Assembly (NCBI GenBank): GCA_902497145.1 | Contig: CABVDR010000046.1 | Location: forward strand, 1 to 21,007 | Length of the DNA: 21,007 nt | From: an uncultured Oscillospiraceae bacterium | Lineage (GTDB): Bacteria > Bacillota > Clostridia > Oscillospirales > Oscillospiraceae | Reading direction: 5' to 3' | Shown here: piece after piece, positions 14,040 through 20,436 of the stretch | Layout: every line of letters starts with the position of its first letter | How positions within the stretch are numbered: the first letter of the stretch is position 1 | Notes under the pieces: model-generated | The model's database searches: none | Told to the model about the DNA's origin: nothing | The model's input: the letters and a program-made list of their open reading frames with translations, nothing else | Program-made: the position numbers and the translations under genes

Positions 14040-15566
14040 ATGGAATTGGAATTTGACCGGGAAGTGACCCACTGCTACGAGGTGGTTTCCAGTGGAACGG
14101 TGTGCCAGGAGGAGACCCTGGAGACCATCGTCCCCGACGCCTGTCCGGACATGCTGCGCATTGTGGCCGTGTGCGCCCAGGCCACCCTCAACGGCAAGCA
14201 GGCCCGGGAGGGGCTGGCGGAGGCCAGCGGCAGTGTGCGGGCGGTGGTGCTCTACCAGCCGGAGGAGGGGGGCGGTCTGCGCCGCTTGGAGGCCGCTCTG
14301 CCCTTTACCAGCCAGATGGAGGCCCCAGGGCTCACCCCCCAGGGGCTGGTGTCCGCCTGTGCCCGGGTGCGGAGTGCGGAGGCACGGGCGCTCAACCCCA
14401 GAAAGGTGCTGCTGCGGGTGGATCTGGCCTCGGAGATTACCGCCTTCCAGCCCACCGAGCACATGTGCTGCCAGGCGGTGCTGGAGCCGGAGGAGCACAA
14501 GGTGGAGCAGATGATTACCCAGGCGGAGACCTACCAGCTGTGCGCCGTGCAGGAAAAGCCCTTTACCTTTACCGATCAGATTCGCCTCAATGGCGGACAG
14601 GGGGAGGGCATGGAGGTGCTCTCCTGCCAGGCCCAGCCGGTGTGCGGGGAGTGTAAGCTCATCGGCAGCAAGCTCATTTTCAAGGGCTCCGTGGAGCTCC
14701 AGTTGCTGGTGCAGGAGGCGGGAGGCGCGCTGACGCCCTACCGGGAGTCCATGCCCTTCTCCCAGGTGATGGAGGTGCCGGGCATGGGCGAGGGGGGCGA
14801 GTGCCAGATGGATCTGGAGCTCACCCAGGTCAGCTGCCTGCCCAGCGGAGAGGACGGCCGCAGCGTGGAGCTCACCCTGGATGTGCTGGCCCAGGCCCAG
14901 GTGTGGTGTCACCGGCCGGTGCAGCTTTTGCAGGATTTATACAGCACCGCCTGGGAGACCCAGGTGAACCGGGAGGAGCAGACCCTGTGGAAGCTGGTGG
15001 ACCAGTCCAGCCGGGCGCAAAATGTGCGGGAGCTGCTGGAGACCGGCGCCCTGCCCCGGAGTGTCGTGGACAGCTGGGTCAACCTGGGGGAGGTCACCCA
15101 GAGCCGAGAGGGCAATGAAATCGTCCTTACCGGCGCCGCCCTGGTGACGGTACTCTACCTGGACGAGGAGGAGACGGTGCAGGCCTTCCAGCGCACCCTG
15201 CCCCTCAGCTGCCGCCTGGAGGCCCCCGCCGAAGGGGTGTGCCGCTGCCATCTGCTGTGCCCGGGCGAGGTATTTGCCACCCCGGCGGCGGGAGGACTGG
15301 AGGTGCGCTTCACTGCCGAGTTCCAGTTCCAGCTGCTCCAGCCCCAGCGTGCCCTGGCGGTGAGCTCCGCCGCCCTGGGGGAGCCGAGAGGGAAGCAGGA
15401 GGGACAGCAGCCCTCGGTGGTGCTGCGTCTGGCCGCTCCCGGGGAGACCCTGTGGGACATCGCCAAGGCCTACGCCACCACCCAGAACCAGATCCTCCAG
15501 GCCAACCAGCTGGAGGAGGGCAGTCTGCCCACGGGAAAAATGCTCCTCATCCCGTCCTCCTTATAA
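14040..15566 (+). CDS. sipL: SpoIVA-interacting protein SipL (SPOCS/DUF3794 domains with C-terminal LysM)
   Basis: Spore-coat morphogenesis protein that, in Clostridioides difficile, binds SpoIVA through its C-terminal LysM domain and is needed to keep coat around the forespore. The 508-residue product begins with the SPOCS/DUF3794 pattern (VCQEETLETIVPDACPDMLR near residues 21-40), followed by repeats of that beta-rich domain. It ends with a LysM domain at about 463-508, with GETLWDIAKAY, a LysM hallmark, and a closing LLIPSSL. No signal peptide is present, as expected for a mother-cell cytosolic protein. Start 14040 follows GGGAGAGGA; a longer in-frame start at 13980 falls on the predicted -10 element. 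spoIVA lies next downstream, which supports SipL over other DUF3794 proteins. Confidence 0.9.
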   Translation: MELEFDREVTHCYEVVSSGTVCQEETLETIVPDACPDMLRIVAVCAQATLNGKQAREGLAEASGSVRAVVLYQPEEGGGLRRLEAALPFTSQMEAPGLTPQGLVSACARVRSAEARALNPRKVLLRVDLASEITAFQPTEHMCCQAVLEPEEHKVEQMITQAETYQLCAVQEKPFTFTDQIRLNGGQGEGMEVLSCQAQPVCGECKLIGSKLIFKGSVELQLLVQEAGGALTPYRESMPFSQVMEVPGMGEGGECQMDLELTQVSCLPSGEDGRSVELTLDVLAQAQVWCHRPVQLLQDLYSTAWETQVNREEQTLWKLVDQSSRAQNVRELLETGALPRSVVDSWVNLGEVTQSREGNEIVLTGAALVTVLYLDEEETVQAFQRTLPLSCRLEAPAEGVCRCHLLCPGEVFATPAAGGLEVRFTAEFQFQLLQPQRALAVSSAALGEPRGKQEGQQPSVVLRLAAPGETLWDIAKAYATTQNQILQANQLEEGSLPTGKMLLIPSSL

Positions 15567-15572
15567 ATAACC

Positions 15573-15602
15573 AACGCGCCCCGCAGTTGGGGCGCGTTTT
15601 TC
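15573..15602 (+). terminator. Terminator after sipL
   Basis: Perfect 10-bp stem AACGCGCCCC (15573-15582) with GGGGCGCGTT (15589-15598), 6-nt loop, ending in a T run. It separates the sipL and spoIVA transcripts. Confidence 0.92.
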
Positions 15603-15621
15603 TGTCTGAGGGAGGGGAAGG

Positions 15622-15650
15622 TTCTATTTCATAGCTTATCCTCATACAGT
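15622..15650 (+). promoter_or_regulatory. Sigma-E-like promoter of spoIVA
   Basis: CATACAGT (15643-15650) matches the sigma-E -10 consensus CATACAnT at every fixed position. TTCTATT (15622-15628) matches TATT of the -35 motif, and the spacer is 14 bp. B. subtilis spoIVA is a known sigma-E gene. Confidence 0.72.
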
Positions 15651-15691
15651 GGTAACGAAATACCAAGGCAAGCCAAAAGGGAGGAATGGCA

Positions 15692-17170
15692 GTGGAAGAG
15701 CGCAAGATCTACGAGGATATCGCCCACCGAACGGACGGCGATATCTACATCGGGGTGGTGGGGCCGGTGCGCACCGGCAAGTCCACCTTTATCAAGCGGG
15801 TGATGGAGAGCCTGGTCATCCCCAACATCGAAAACGTCTACCGCCGGGAGCGGGCCCGGGATGAGCTGCCCCAGAGCGGGTCGGGCCGCACCATTATGAC
15901 GGCGGAGCCCAAGTTTGTCCCTGAGGAGGCGGTGACCGTGTCTATGGACGGATCGGCGGCCTTCCAGGTGCGGCTTATCGACTGCGTGGGCTACATGGTG
16001 CCCGGGGCGGTGGGGCAGCTGGAGGGGGAGACCGAGCGCATGGTCACCACCCCCTGGTTCGACCACGAGATCCCCATGTCCGAGGCCGCCGAGGTGGGCA
16101 CCCGGAAGGTGATTGCCGAGCACTCCACCATCGGCATCGTGGTCACCACCGATGGCACTATCACGGAAATTCCCCGGGAGGACTACCTGGAGGCGGAAGA
16201 GCGGGTGATCCGGGAGCTGAAGGAGCTGGGCAAGCCCTTCCTGGTGCTTCTCAACTCTGCCCATCCCAACTCGGAGCGGGCTCGGGCCATTCGGGACGAG
16301 ATCGCCCAGCGCCACCAGGTCACCTGCGTGGCCGCCAACTGCCTGGAGATGGAGGAGGGGGATGTGAGCGCCCTGCTTAAGCAGGTGCTCTACGAGTTCC
16401 CCCTCAAGGAGATGGACCTGTTTCTCCCGCCCTGGGTGGACGCCCTTCCCCAGGAGCACCCCATCAAGGCCGCCCTCTACGAGGCCATCCGCCAAGGGGC
16501 GGGGCAGCTGGGCCGCATCCGGGATGTGGAGCAGGCGGTGGAGTCCATGCGGGAGTGCGAACAGGTCAGCCAGGCCCGGGTGACCTCCATCGATCTGGGC
16601 ACCGGCCTGGCCTGTGCCAGCCTGGAGCTGCCCCGCTCTTTGTTCTACGATACCATCTCCCAGCAATCCGGCTTCCAGATCGCCAACGACGGGGACCTGA
16701 TGGCTCTGCTCACCCAGCTGGCCCAGGTGAAGGCATCCTACGACAAGGTGGCCGACGCCCTAAAAGAGGTGGAGGAGACTGGCTACGGCATCGTGGTGCC
16801 CTCCATCGACTCCCTGGTGTTGGAGGAGCCGGAAATTGTGCGGCAGGGGGGACGCTACGGCGTGCGTCTGAAAGCAAGCGCCCCGTCGATCCACATGATC
16901 CGGGCGGACATCGAGACCGAGGTCTCGCCCATCGTAGGCAGCGAGAAGCAGAGCGAGGAGATGATCCACTACCTGCTCCAGGAGTTCGAGGGGGACACGG
17001 CCAAGATCTGGCAGTCCAACATTTTTGGAAAGTCCTTCCACGAGTTGGTGGGGGAGGACCTGAACGCCAAGGTCAAGCGTATGCCCGAGGACGCCCGAGA
17101 GAAGCTGCGGGAGACCCTCCAGCGCATCATCAACGAGGGGTCCGGCGGACTCATCTGCATTATTTTATGA
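15692..17170 (+). CDS. spoIVA: Stage IV sporulation protein A, coat morphogenetic ATPase
   Basis: Mother-cell protein that hydrolyses ATP to polymerise as the basement layer of the spore coat. It has Walker A GPVRTGKST at 24-32, ELPQSGSGRTIMTAEPKF in the T-motif region, Walker B-like RLIDCVGY near 100, and the family C-terminus GGLICIIL. I choose GTG 15692 over ATG 15686. The ribosome binding site GGGAGG (15679-15684) ends 1 nt before the ATG but 7 nt before the GTG. The GTG start gives 492 residues, the B. subtilis length, and puts the Walker lysine at 30 as there. The gene is transcribed alone from a sigma-E-like promoter. In a SpoVM/SipL context it should act at the outer forespore membrane. 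Confidence 0.97.
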   Translation: MEERKIYEDIAHRTDGDIYIGVVGPVRTGKSTFIKRVMESLVIPNIENVYRRERARDELPQSGSGRTIMTAEPKFVPEEAVTVSMDGSAAFQVRLIDCVGYMVPGAVGQLEGETERMVTTPWFDHEIPMSEAAEVGTRKVIAEHSTIGIVVTTDGTITEIPREDYLEAEERVIRELKELGKPFLVLLNSAHPNSERARAIRDEIAQRHQVTCVAANCLEMEEGDVSALLKQVLYEFPLKEMDLFLPPWVDALPQEHPIKAALYEAIRQGAGQLGRIRDVEQAVESMRECEQVSQARVTSIDLGTGLACASLELPRSLFYDTISQQSGFQIANDGDLMALLTQLAQVKASYDKVADALKEVEETGYGIVVPSIDSLVLEEPEIVRQGGRYGVRLKASAPSIHMIRADIETEVSPIVGSEKQSEEMIHYLLQEFEGDTAKIWQSNIFGKSFHELVGEDLNAKVKRMPEDAREKLRETLQRIINEGSGGLICIIL

Positions 17171-17173
17171 GGA

Positions 17174-17210
17174 AAAGCGCCTCCCGGTTCGGGGAGGCGC
17201 TTTCCTATTG
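17174..17210 (+). terminator. Terminator after spoIVA
   Basis: Perfect 12-bp stem AAAGCGCCTCCC (17174-17185) with GGGAGGCGCTTT (17192-17203), starting 3 nt after the stop. The T tract after it is short (TTTCCTATT), so it may be leaky. Confidence 0.8.
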
Positions 17211-17237
17211 CGGGTGAGGGCACAGGGGTGGTATAAT
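17208..17237 (+). promoter_or_regulatory. Sigma-A promoter of the malic enzyme gene
   Basis: Consensus -10 TATAAT at 17232-17237 with an upstream TG (17229-17230, extended -10). A weak -35, TTGCGG (17208-17213), sits 18 bp away. Transcription would start near 17244, about 75 nt before the start codon. Confidence 0.72.
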
Positions 17238-17319
17238 GAGCCTATATTGTGTCCCGGATGGAGGACAAGGAAACAAAACAAATCTTTTGTTGACTTACAT
17301 AGAAAGAGAGGAACTGTTT

Positions 17320-18492
17320 ATGGATTATGCGAAGGAGTCCCTGCGTCTGCACGGGGAGTGGAAGGGTAAAATTGAAGTGGTGGCCACTGTGCCTGCGGGA
17401 AACAAGGAGGAGCTGTCTCTGGCCTACACCCCCGGCGTGGCCCAGCCCTGCCTGGAGATCCAGAAGGACATCGAAAAGAGCTATGAGCTGACCCGCCGCC
17501 ACAATCTGTGCGCCGTCATCACCGACGGCAGCGCCGTTCTGGGCCTGGGCGACATCGGCCCCGAGGCCGGTATGCCCGTGATGGAGGGCAAGTGCGTGCT
17601 CTTCAAGCGCTTTGCCGATGTGGACGCCTTCCCCCTGTGTGTCAAGACCAAGGACGTGGACGAGTTTGTCCAGACGGTCTACAACATTTCCGGCTCCTTC
17701 GGCGGCATCAACCTGGAGGATATTGCCGCCCCCCGGTGCTTTGAAATCGAGCGCCGCCTGAAGGAGATGTGCGACATCCCCGTCTTCCACGATGACCAGC
17801 ACGGCACTGCCATCATCGCCCTGGCGGGACTGACCAATGCCCTGAAGGTGGTAGGGAAGAAGAAGGAGGAGGTCCGGGTGGTCTTCTCCGGGGCCGGTTC
17901 CGCCGCCATCTCCATCACCAAGCTGCTGCTGGAGGCTGGATTCAAGGACATCACCCTGTGCGATAAGTTTGGAGCGCTGTATGAGGGCAACCCCGACATG
18001 AACTGGGCCCAGCAGGAGATTGCCAAGCGCACCAATCTGGAAAAGCGCAAGGGCACCCTGGCTGACATGCTGGTGGGGGCTGACGTATTTATTGGCGTGT
18101 CCGCCCCCAACCTGGTGACCACCGAGATGGTCAAGACCATGAACAAGGACGCCATCGTCTTTGCCTGCGCCAACCCCACCCCCGAGATCTTCCCCGACGA
18201 CGCCAAGGCTGGCGGCGCCAAGGTGGTCTCCACCGGCCGCAGCGACTACCCCAACCAGATCAACAACGTTCTGGCCTTCCCTGGTATCTTCCGGGGCGCT
18301 CTGGACGTGCGGGCCAGCGACATCAACGAGGAGATGAAGATGGCCGCCGCTATGGCGCTGGCCGGGATTATTCCCGATGACGAACTCAATGAGGACAACA
18401 TCATCCCTGCCGCTTTTGACAAGCGGGTAGTTCCCGCGGTGGCCAAGGCCGTGGCCGAGGCCGCACGGAAGACCGGGGTCGCCAGACTGTAA
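17320..18492 (+). CDS. NAD(P)-dependent malic enzyme, short bacterial form
   Basis: Oxidative decarboxylation of malate to pyruvate and CO2 with reduction of NAD(P), linking C4 acids to pyruvate in the cytoplasm. The 390-residue size is that of the short bacterial form without a phosphotransacetylase domain. It shows Tyr36 in LAYTPGVA, Lys91 in EGKCVLFK, metal ligands in INLEDIAAPRCFEIE (Glu132, Asp133) and HDDQHGTA (Asp158, Asp159), and a Rossmann loop GAGSAA at 191-196. Asp215 at the end of the next strand favours NAD. ATG 17320 follows GAGAGGA and matches family N-termini; the frame is open upstream but begins inside the promoter. It is monocistronic. Confidence 0.95.
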   Translation: MDYAKESLRLHGEWKGKIEVVATVPAGNKEELSLAYTPGVAQPCLEIQKDIEKSYELTRRHNLCAVITDGSAVLGLGDIGPEAGMPVMEGKCVLFKRFADVDAFPLCVKTKDVDEFVQTVYNISGSFGGINLEDIAAPRCFEIERRLKEMCDIPVFHDDQHGTAIIALAGLTNALKVVGKKKEEVRVVFSGAGSAAISITKLLLEAGFKDITLCDKFGALYEGNPDMNWAQQEIAKRTNLEKRKGTLADMLVGADVFIGVSAPNLVTTEMVKTMNKDAIVFACANPTPEIFPDDAKAGGAKVVSTGRSDYPNQINNVLAFPGIFRGALDVRASDINEEMKMAAAMALAGIIPDDELNEDNIIPAAFDKRVVPAVAKAVAEAARKTGVARL

Positions 18493-18549
18493 CCTACTTT
18501 TTTCGAGAAAAAAGTAGGCAAAAAAGCGTTGTGCGAAACTGCGTTTCGC
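18493..18549. repeat. Pair of adjacent palindromes after the malic enzyme gene
   Basis: CCTACTTTTTT (18493-18503) and AAAAAAGTAGG (18508-18518) form a perfect 11-bp hairpin with a 4-nt loop immediately after the stop codon. GCGAAAC (18533-18539) and GTTTCGC (18543-18549) form a second hairpin. An A run, not a T run, follows the first. The layout resembles a dispersed intergenic palindrome unit, but no second copy lies in this window. Confidence 0.5.
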
Positions 18550-18564
18550 CTCTGAGAAAACAGA

Positions 18565-18600
18565 AAAGGGAGCGGCCTGGATGGCCGCTCCCTTTGTTTA
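18565..18600. terminator. Bidirectional terminator between convergent genes
   Basis: Perfect 13-bp stem AAAGGGAGCGGCC (18565-18577) with GGCCGCTCCCTTT (18583-18595) and a 5-nt loop. TTTGTTT follows on the plus strand and TTTTCTGTTTTC on the minus strand, so it can serve both the malic enzyme gene and the minus-strand lipoprotein gene. Confidence 0.88.
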
Positions 18601-19140
18601 AATAAAGGGGTCAGGGGCTTGGCTGAGACTCTCCCAGGCCCGATAGGCGATCTCGGTGCCGTTTTTACTAAAAGAGAGCTTATACTGATACGGCTCGCCG
18701 GTCTCCTCCTGAATGATATTCATAGATATGACGCCGTTTCCCAGATAGGTCAGGCTGTCGTCATCTGCGGGCTGTGCTTGCGGCCCTGCGGAGTGCACGA
18801 TCCCATCGGTGGACACAAAGCCCAGCCAGCATGTCTCAGGCTCGTCAGAATTGAGGTACTGTACCACCCCCATCAGGTTATGGGCCTGATCCTCTGCCAC
18901 CACGCAGCTCAGAAGGGTGGCGTTTTCGGCTGCGTCAGAGCGGGCAAAGGCTGCCTGTACATCTGTTTCTGTATAGGTGGTTTTCTCCTGGGAGGTATCG
19001 TTTTGGGGCTGGGAGGTACTGGCCTGCGGCGGGGAGGAGCTGCCCGAGCCGGCAGAGGAAGGGGCCGGCTCCGCGGGAGCACAGGCGCACAGCAGGCAGG
19101 CGGCGGTGAGCAGCGCGGGGAGTAGAAGTCGCATCTTCAT
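18598..19140 (-). CDS. Putative lipoprotein of unknown function
   Basis: A 180-residue secreted protein that I cannot assign to a family. It begins with a lipoprotein-type signal: MKMR, a hydrophobic stretch, and Cys20 in LLCAC as the likely lipidated residue. A low-complexity linker rich in Ser, Pro, Ala and Gln follows (about 21-50), then a folded domain to the C-terminus. The frame is open upstream to 19290, but ATG 19140 is chosen because AAGGAAGG lies 6 nt before it on the minus strand and the signal sequence then sits at the N-terminus; ATG 19134 (MRLLL) is also possible. It has its own promoter and is convergent with the malic enzyme gene. The usual lipobox has Ala or Ser where this one has Cys18, so processing efficiency is uncertain. 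Confidence 0.8.
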   Translation of the reverse strand: MKMRLLLPALLTAACLLCACAPAEPAPSSAGSGSSSPPQASTSQPQNDTSQEKTTYTETDVQAAFARSDAAENATLLSCVVAEDQAHNLMGVVQYLNSDEPETCWLGFVSTDGIVHSAGPQAQPADDDSLTYLGNGVISMNIIQEETGEPYQYKLSFSKNGTEIAYRAWESLSQAPDPFI

Positions 19141-19177
19141 AGCGGTTCCTTCCTTTCCAATTTCATTTTTCAAGTTC

Positions 19178-19206
19178 AGTATACCAGACAGAGGCAGGCG
19201 GGACAA
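19178..19206 (-). promoter_or_regulatory. Promoter of the lipoprotein gene
   Basis: On the minus strand TTGTCC (19206-19201) and TATACT (19183-19178) are 17 bp apart. They match consensus at four and five of six positions. The start codon lies 38 bp downstream. Confidence 0.6.
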
Positions 19207-19229
19207 GAGAAAACCCCGTCTTCCAGTGG

Positions 19230-19258
19230 TTGACAAAGGGAAAAAACTGTGATAGAGT
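19230..19258 (+). promoter_or_regulatory. Promoter of the T-box/transporter/tyrS transcript
   Basis: Perfect TTGACA (19230-19235), 17 bp, then TAGAGT (19253-19258) with an extended -10 TG at 19250-19251. It points away from the lipoprotein promoter; the two -35 boxes are about 24 bp apart. Confidence 0.72.
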
Positions 19259-19269
19259 TTGTGTACTGC

Positions 19270-19532
19270 GACGAAAAGGAACCTTAGCAAGGCATCACCC
19301 TGTGCAGAGAGCCCCCGGACGGTGAGAGGGGGAGAGGGCGCCCTGTGAACTTACCCCTTGGAGCAGCCGCCCGAAGCGCATTTCCCGCGTGGGTAGGGGA
19401 CAGGCCGGGTTTCGCCCGTTATTGCGAAGGGAGTCACGCACTCCATGAGGTCTCTGCTGCGAGGCAGGGACGAACCAGAGGTGGTACCGCATCCTGATGC
19501 CCTCTGTCCGATTTTCGGACAGAGGGCTTTTT
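19270..19532 (+). promoter_or_regulatory. Tyrosine-type T-box leader upstream of an EamA transporter and tyrS
   Basis: The T-box core AGGTGGTACCGC is at 19479-19490. The AG-rich bulges typical of stem I (GCAGAGAGC near 19314 and GTGAGAGGGGG near 19322) are present. Stem I closes with CAAGG (19288-19292) and CCTTG (19356-19360); TCAC (19295-19298) pairs with GTGA (19345-19348). The 7-nt loop strand between GTGA and CCTTG reads ACUUACC. Compared position by position with the trp leader, UAC (Tyr, 19352-19354) falls at the specifier. The bulge UGGU would pair with discriminator A, as in tRNA-Tyr, and tyrS lies downstream. One oddity is that the specifier is followed by C, not the usual purine; CUU (Leu) followed by A is the alternative reading. 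Confidence 0.88.
19499..19532 (+). terminator. T-box-controlled terminator before the EamA transporter
   Basis: Perfect 13-bp stem GCCCTCTGTCCGA (19499-19511) with TCGGACAGAGGGC (19515-19527), 3-nt loop, then TTTTT. CCTCTG in its 5' arm can pair instead with CAGAGG (19476-19481) of the T-box, forming the antiterminator. Confidence 0.95.
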
Positions 19533-19552
19533 GCATGGAAAGGGGGCATGAT

Positions 19553-20410
19553 ATGACTAAGAGCCAAAGGGGTACCCTATGTGTGTTTGCCGCCGCCCTG
19601 CTGTATAGCATCGGCGGACTGTGCATCAAACTCATTCCATGGGGCGGCATGGCCATCAACGGCGGCCGCACTGCCATCGCCCTGGTGGTGATTGGGGCCT
19701 ATCTTATCCTGGTCAAGCACCCCCTGCGTCTCAACCGCTGGGTGGCCCTGGGAGCCGTTTCAGTCTTTGGCTGTAACGCCCTGTTTTCCATTGCCAACAA
19801 GCTGACCACCGCGGCCAACACCATTGTGCTCCAGTTTACCGCCCCTATTTTTGTCCTGCTCATCACCCTGCTGTTCTTTCACCGCCGCCCCAGCAAGCTG
19901 GATGTCATCACCTGCGTGGTGGTCTTTGGCGGCGTGGTGTTCTTCTTCCTGGACAGCCTGGAGATGGGAGGGGGGCTGGGCAACGCCCTGGCCCTGCTGT
20001 CTGGTCTGGCTTACGCCGGAGTATTTCTCCTCAACGACCTGCCAGACAGCGACGCCATCTCCTCCGTTTTTTGGGGAGATGTGCTCTCGGCCATCACCGG
20101 GCTGCCGTTTTTAGTAAAGGAAACGGACTTTTCACCTACTGCCATCACAAGCCTTGTGGTGTTGGGCGTGTTCCAGGTGGCAGTAGCCTATATCCTGCTG
20201 ACCCACGGTCTCAAAACCACGCCCCCTGTCACGGCTAGCCTGGTTTCCGGCATCGAGCCGGTGCTCAACCCCATCCTGGTGGCGGTATTCTATGGGGAAA
20301 AAATGGGGCCCATGGCCCTTGTCGGGGCGGCCATTGTCATCGGCGGCGTTATCGTCTACAACGTCTGCCGGGCAAAACAGCAAAAACCAGAGGAAATACA
20401 CGTAAATTAA
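19553..20410 (+). CDS. EamA/DMT-family transporter, probably linked to tyrosine
   Basis: Integral membrane protein of 285 residues with about ten hydrophobic helices in two EamA halves (about 1-140 and 143-275). The second half ends with the typical EPVLNPILVAVFYGE and a following glycine-rich helix. DMT proteins move amino acids, nucleobases and other metabolites. The gene is the first one after a probable Tyr T-box and lies 26 nt before tyrS, so I infer a role in handling tyrosine or a related aromatic compound; induction by uncharged tRNA-Tyr would favour uptake. ATG 19553 has GGAAAGGGGG before it; an earlier in-frame ATG at 19535 lies directly on the terminator T run. The substrate and direction are not shown by the sequence. 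Confidence 0.9.
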   Translation: MTKSQRGTLCVFAAALLYSIGGLCIKLIPWGGMAINGGRTAIALVVIGAYLILVKHPLRLNRWVALGAVSVFGCNALFSIANKLTTAANTIVLQFTAPIFVLLITLLFFHRRPSKLDVITCVVVFGGVVFFFLDSLEMGGGLGNALALLSGLAYAGVFLLNDLPDSDAISSVFWGDVLSAITGLPFLVKETDFSPTAITSLVVLGVFQVAVAYILLTHGLKTTPPVTASLVSGIEPVLNPILVAVFYGEKMGPMALVGAAIVIGGVIVYNVCRAKQQKPEEIHVN

Positions 20411-20436
20411 CATGTTTGATAAAGGAGTAAAGGAAT

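Noticed and set aside
13758..14912. Long minus-strand open frame of 384 codons opposite sipL and the SpoVM-like gene
   Set aside because: Composition is that of an antisense shadow and it would run through the hairpins and promoters of the sporulation genes.
19548..19556. ATG with good ribosome binding site just before the EamA gene
   Set aside because: It reads ATG ATA TGA, a two-codon frame; the true start at 19553 is 5 nt on in another frame.
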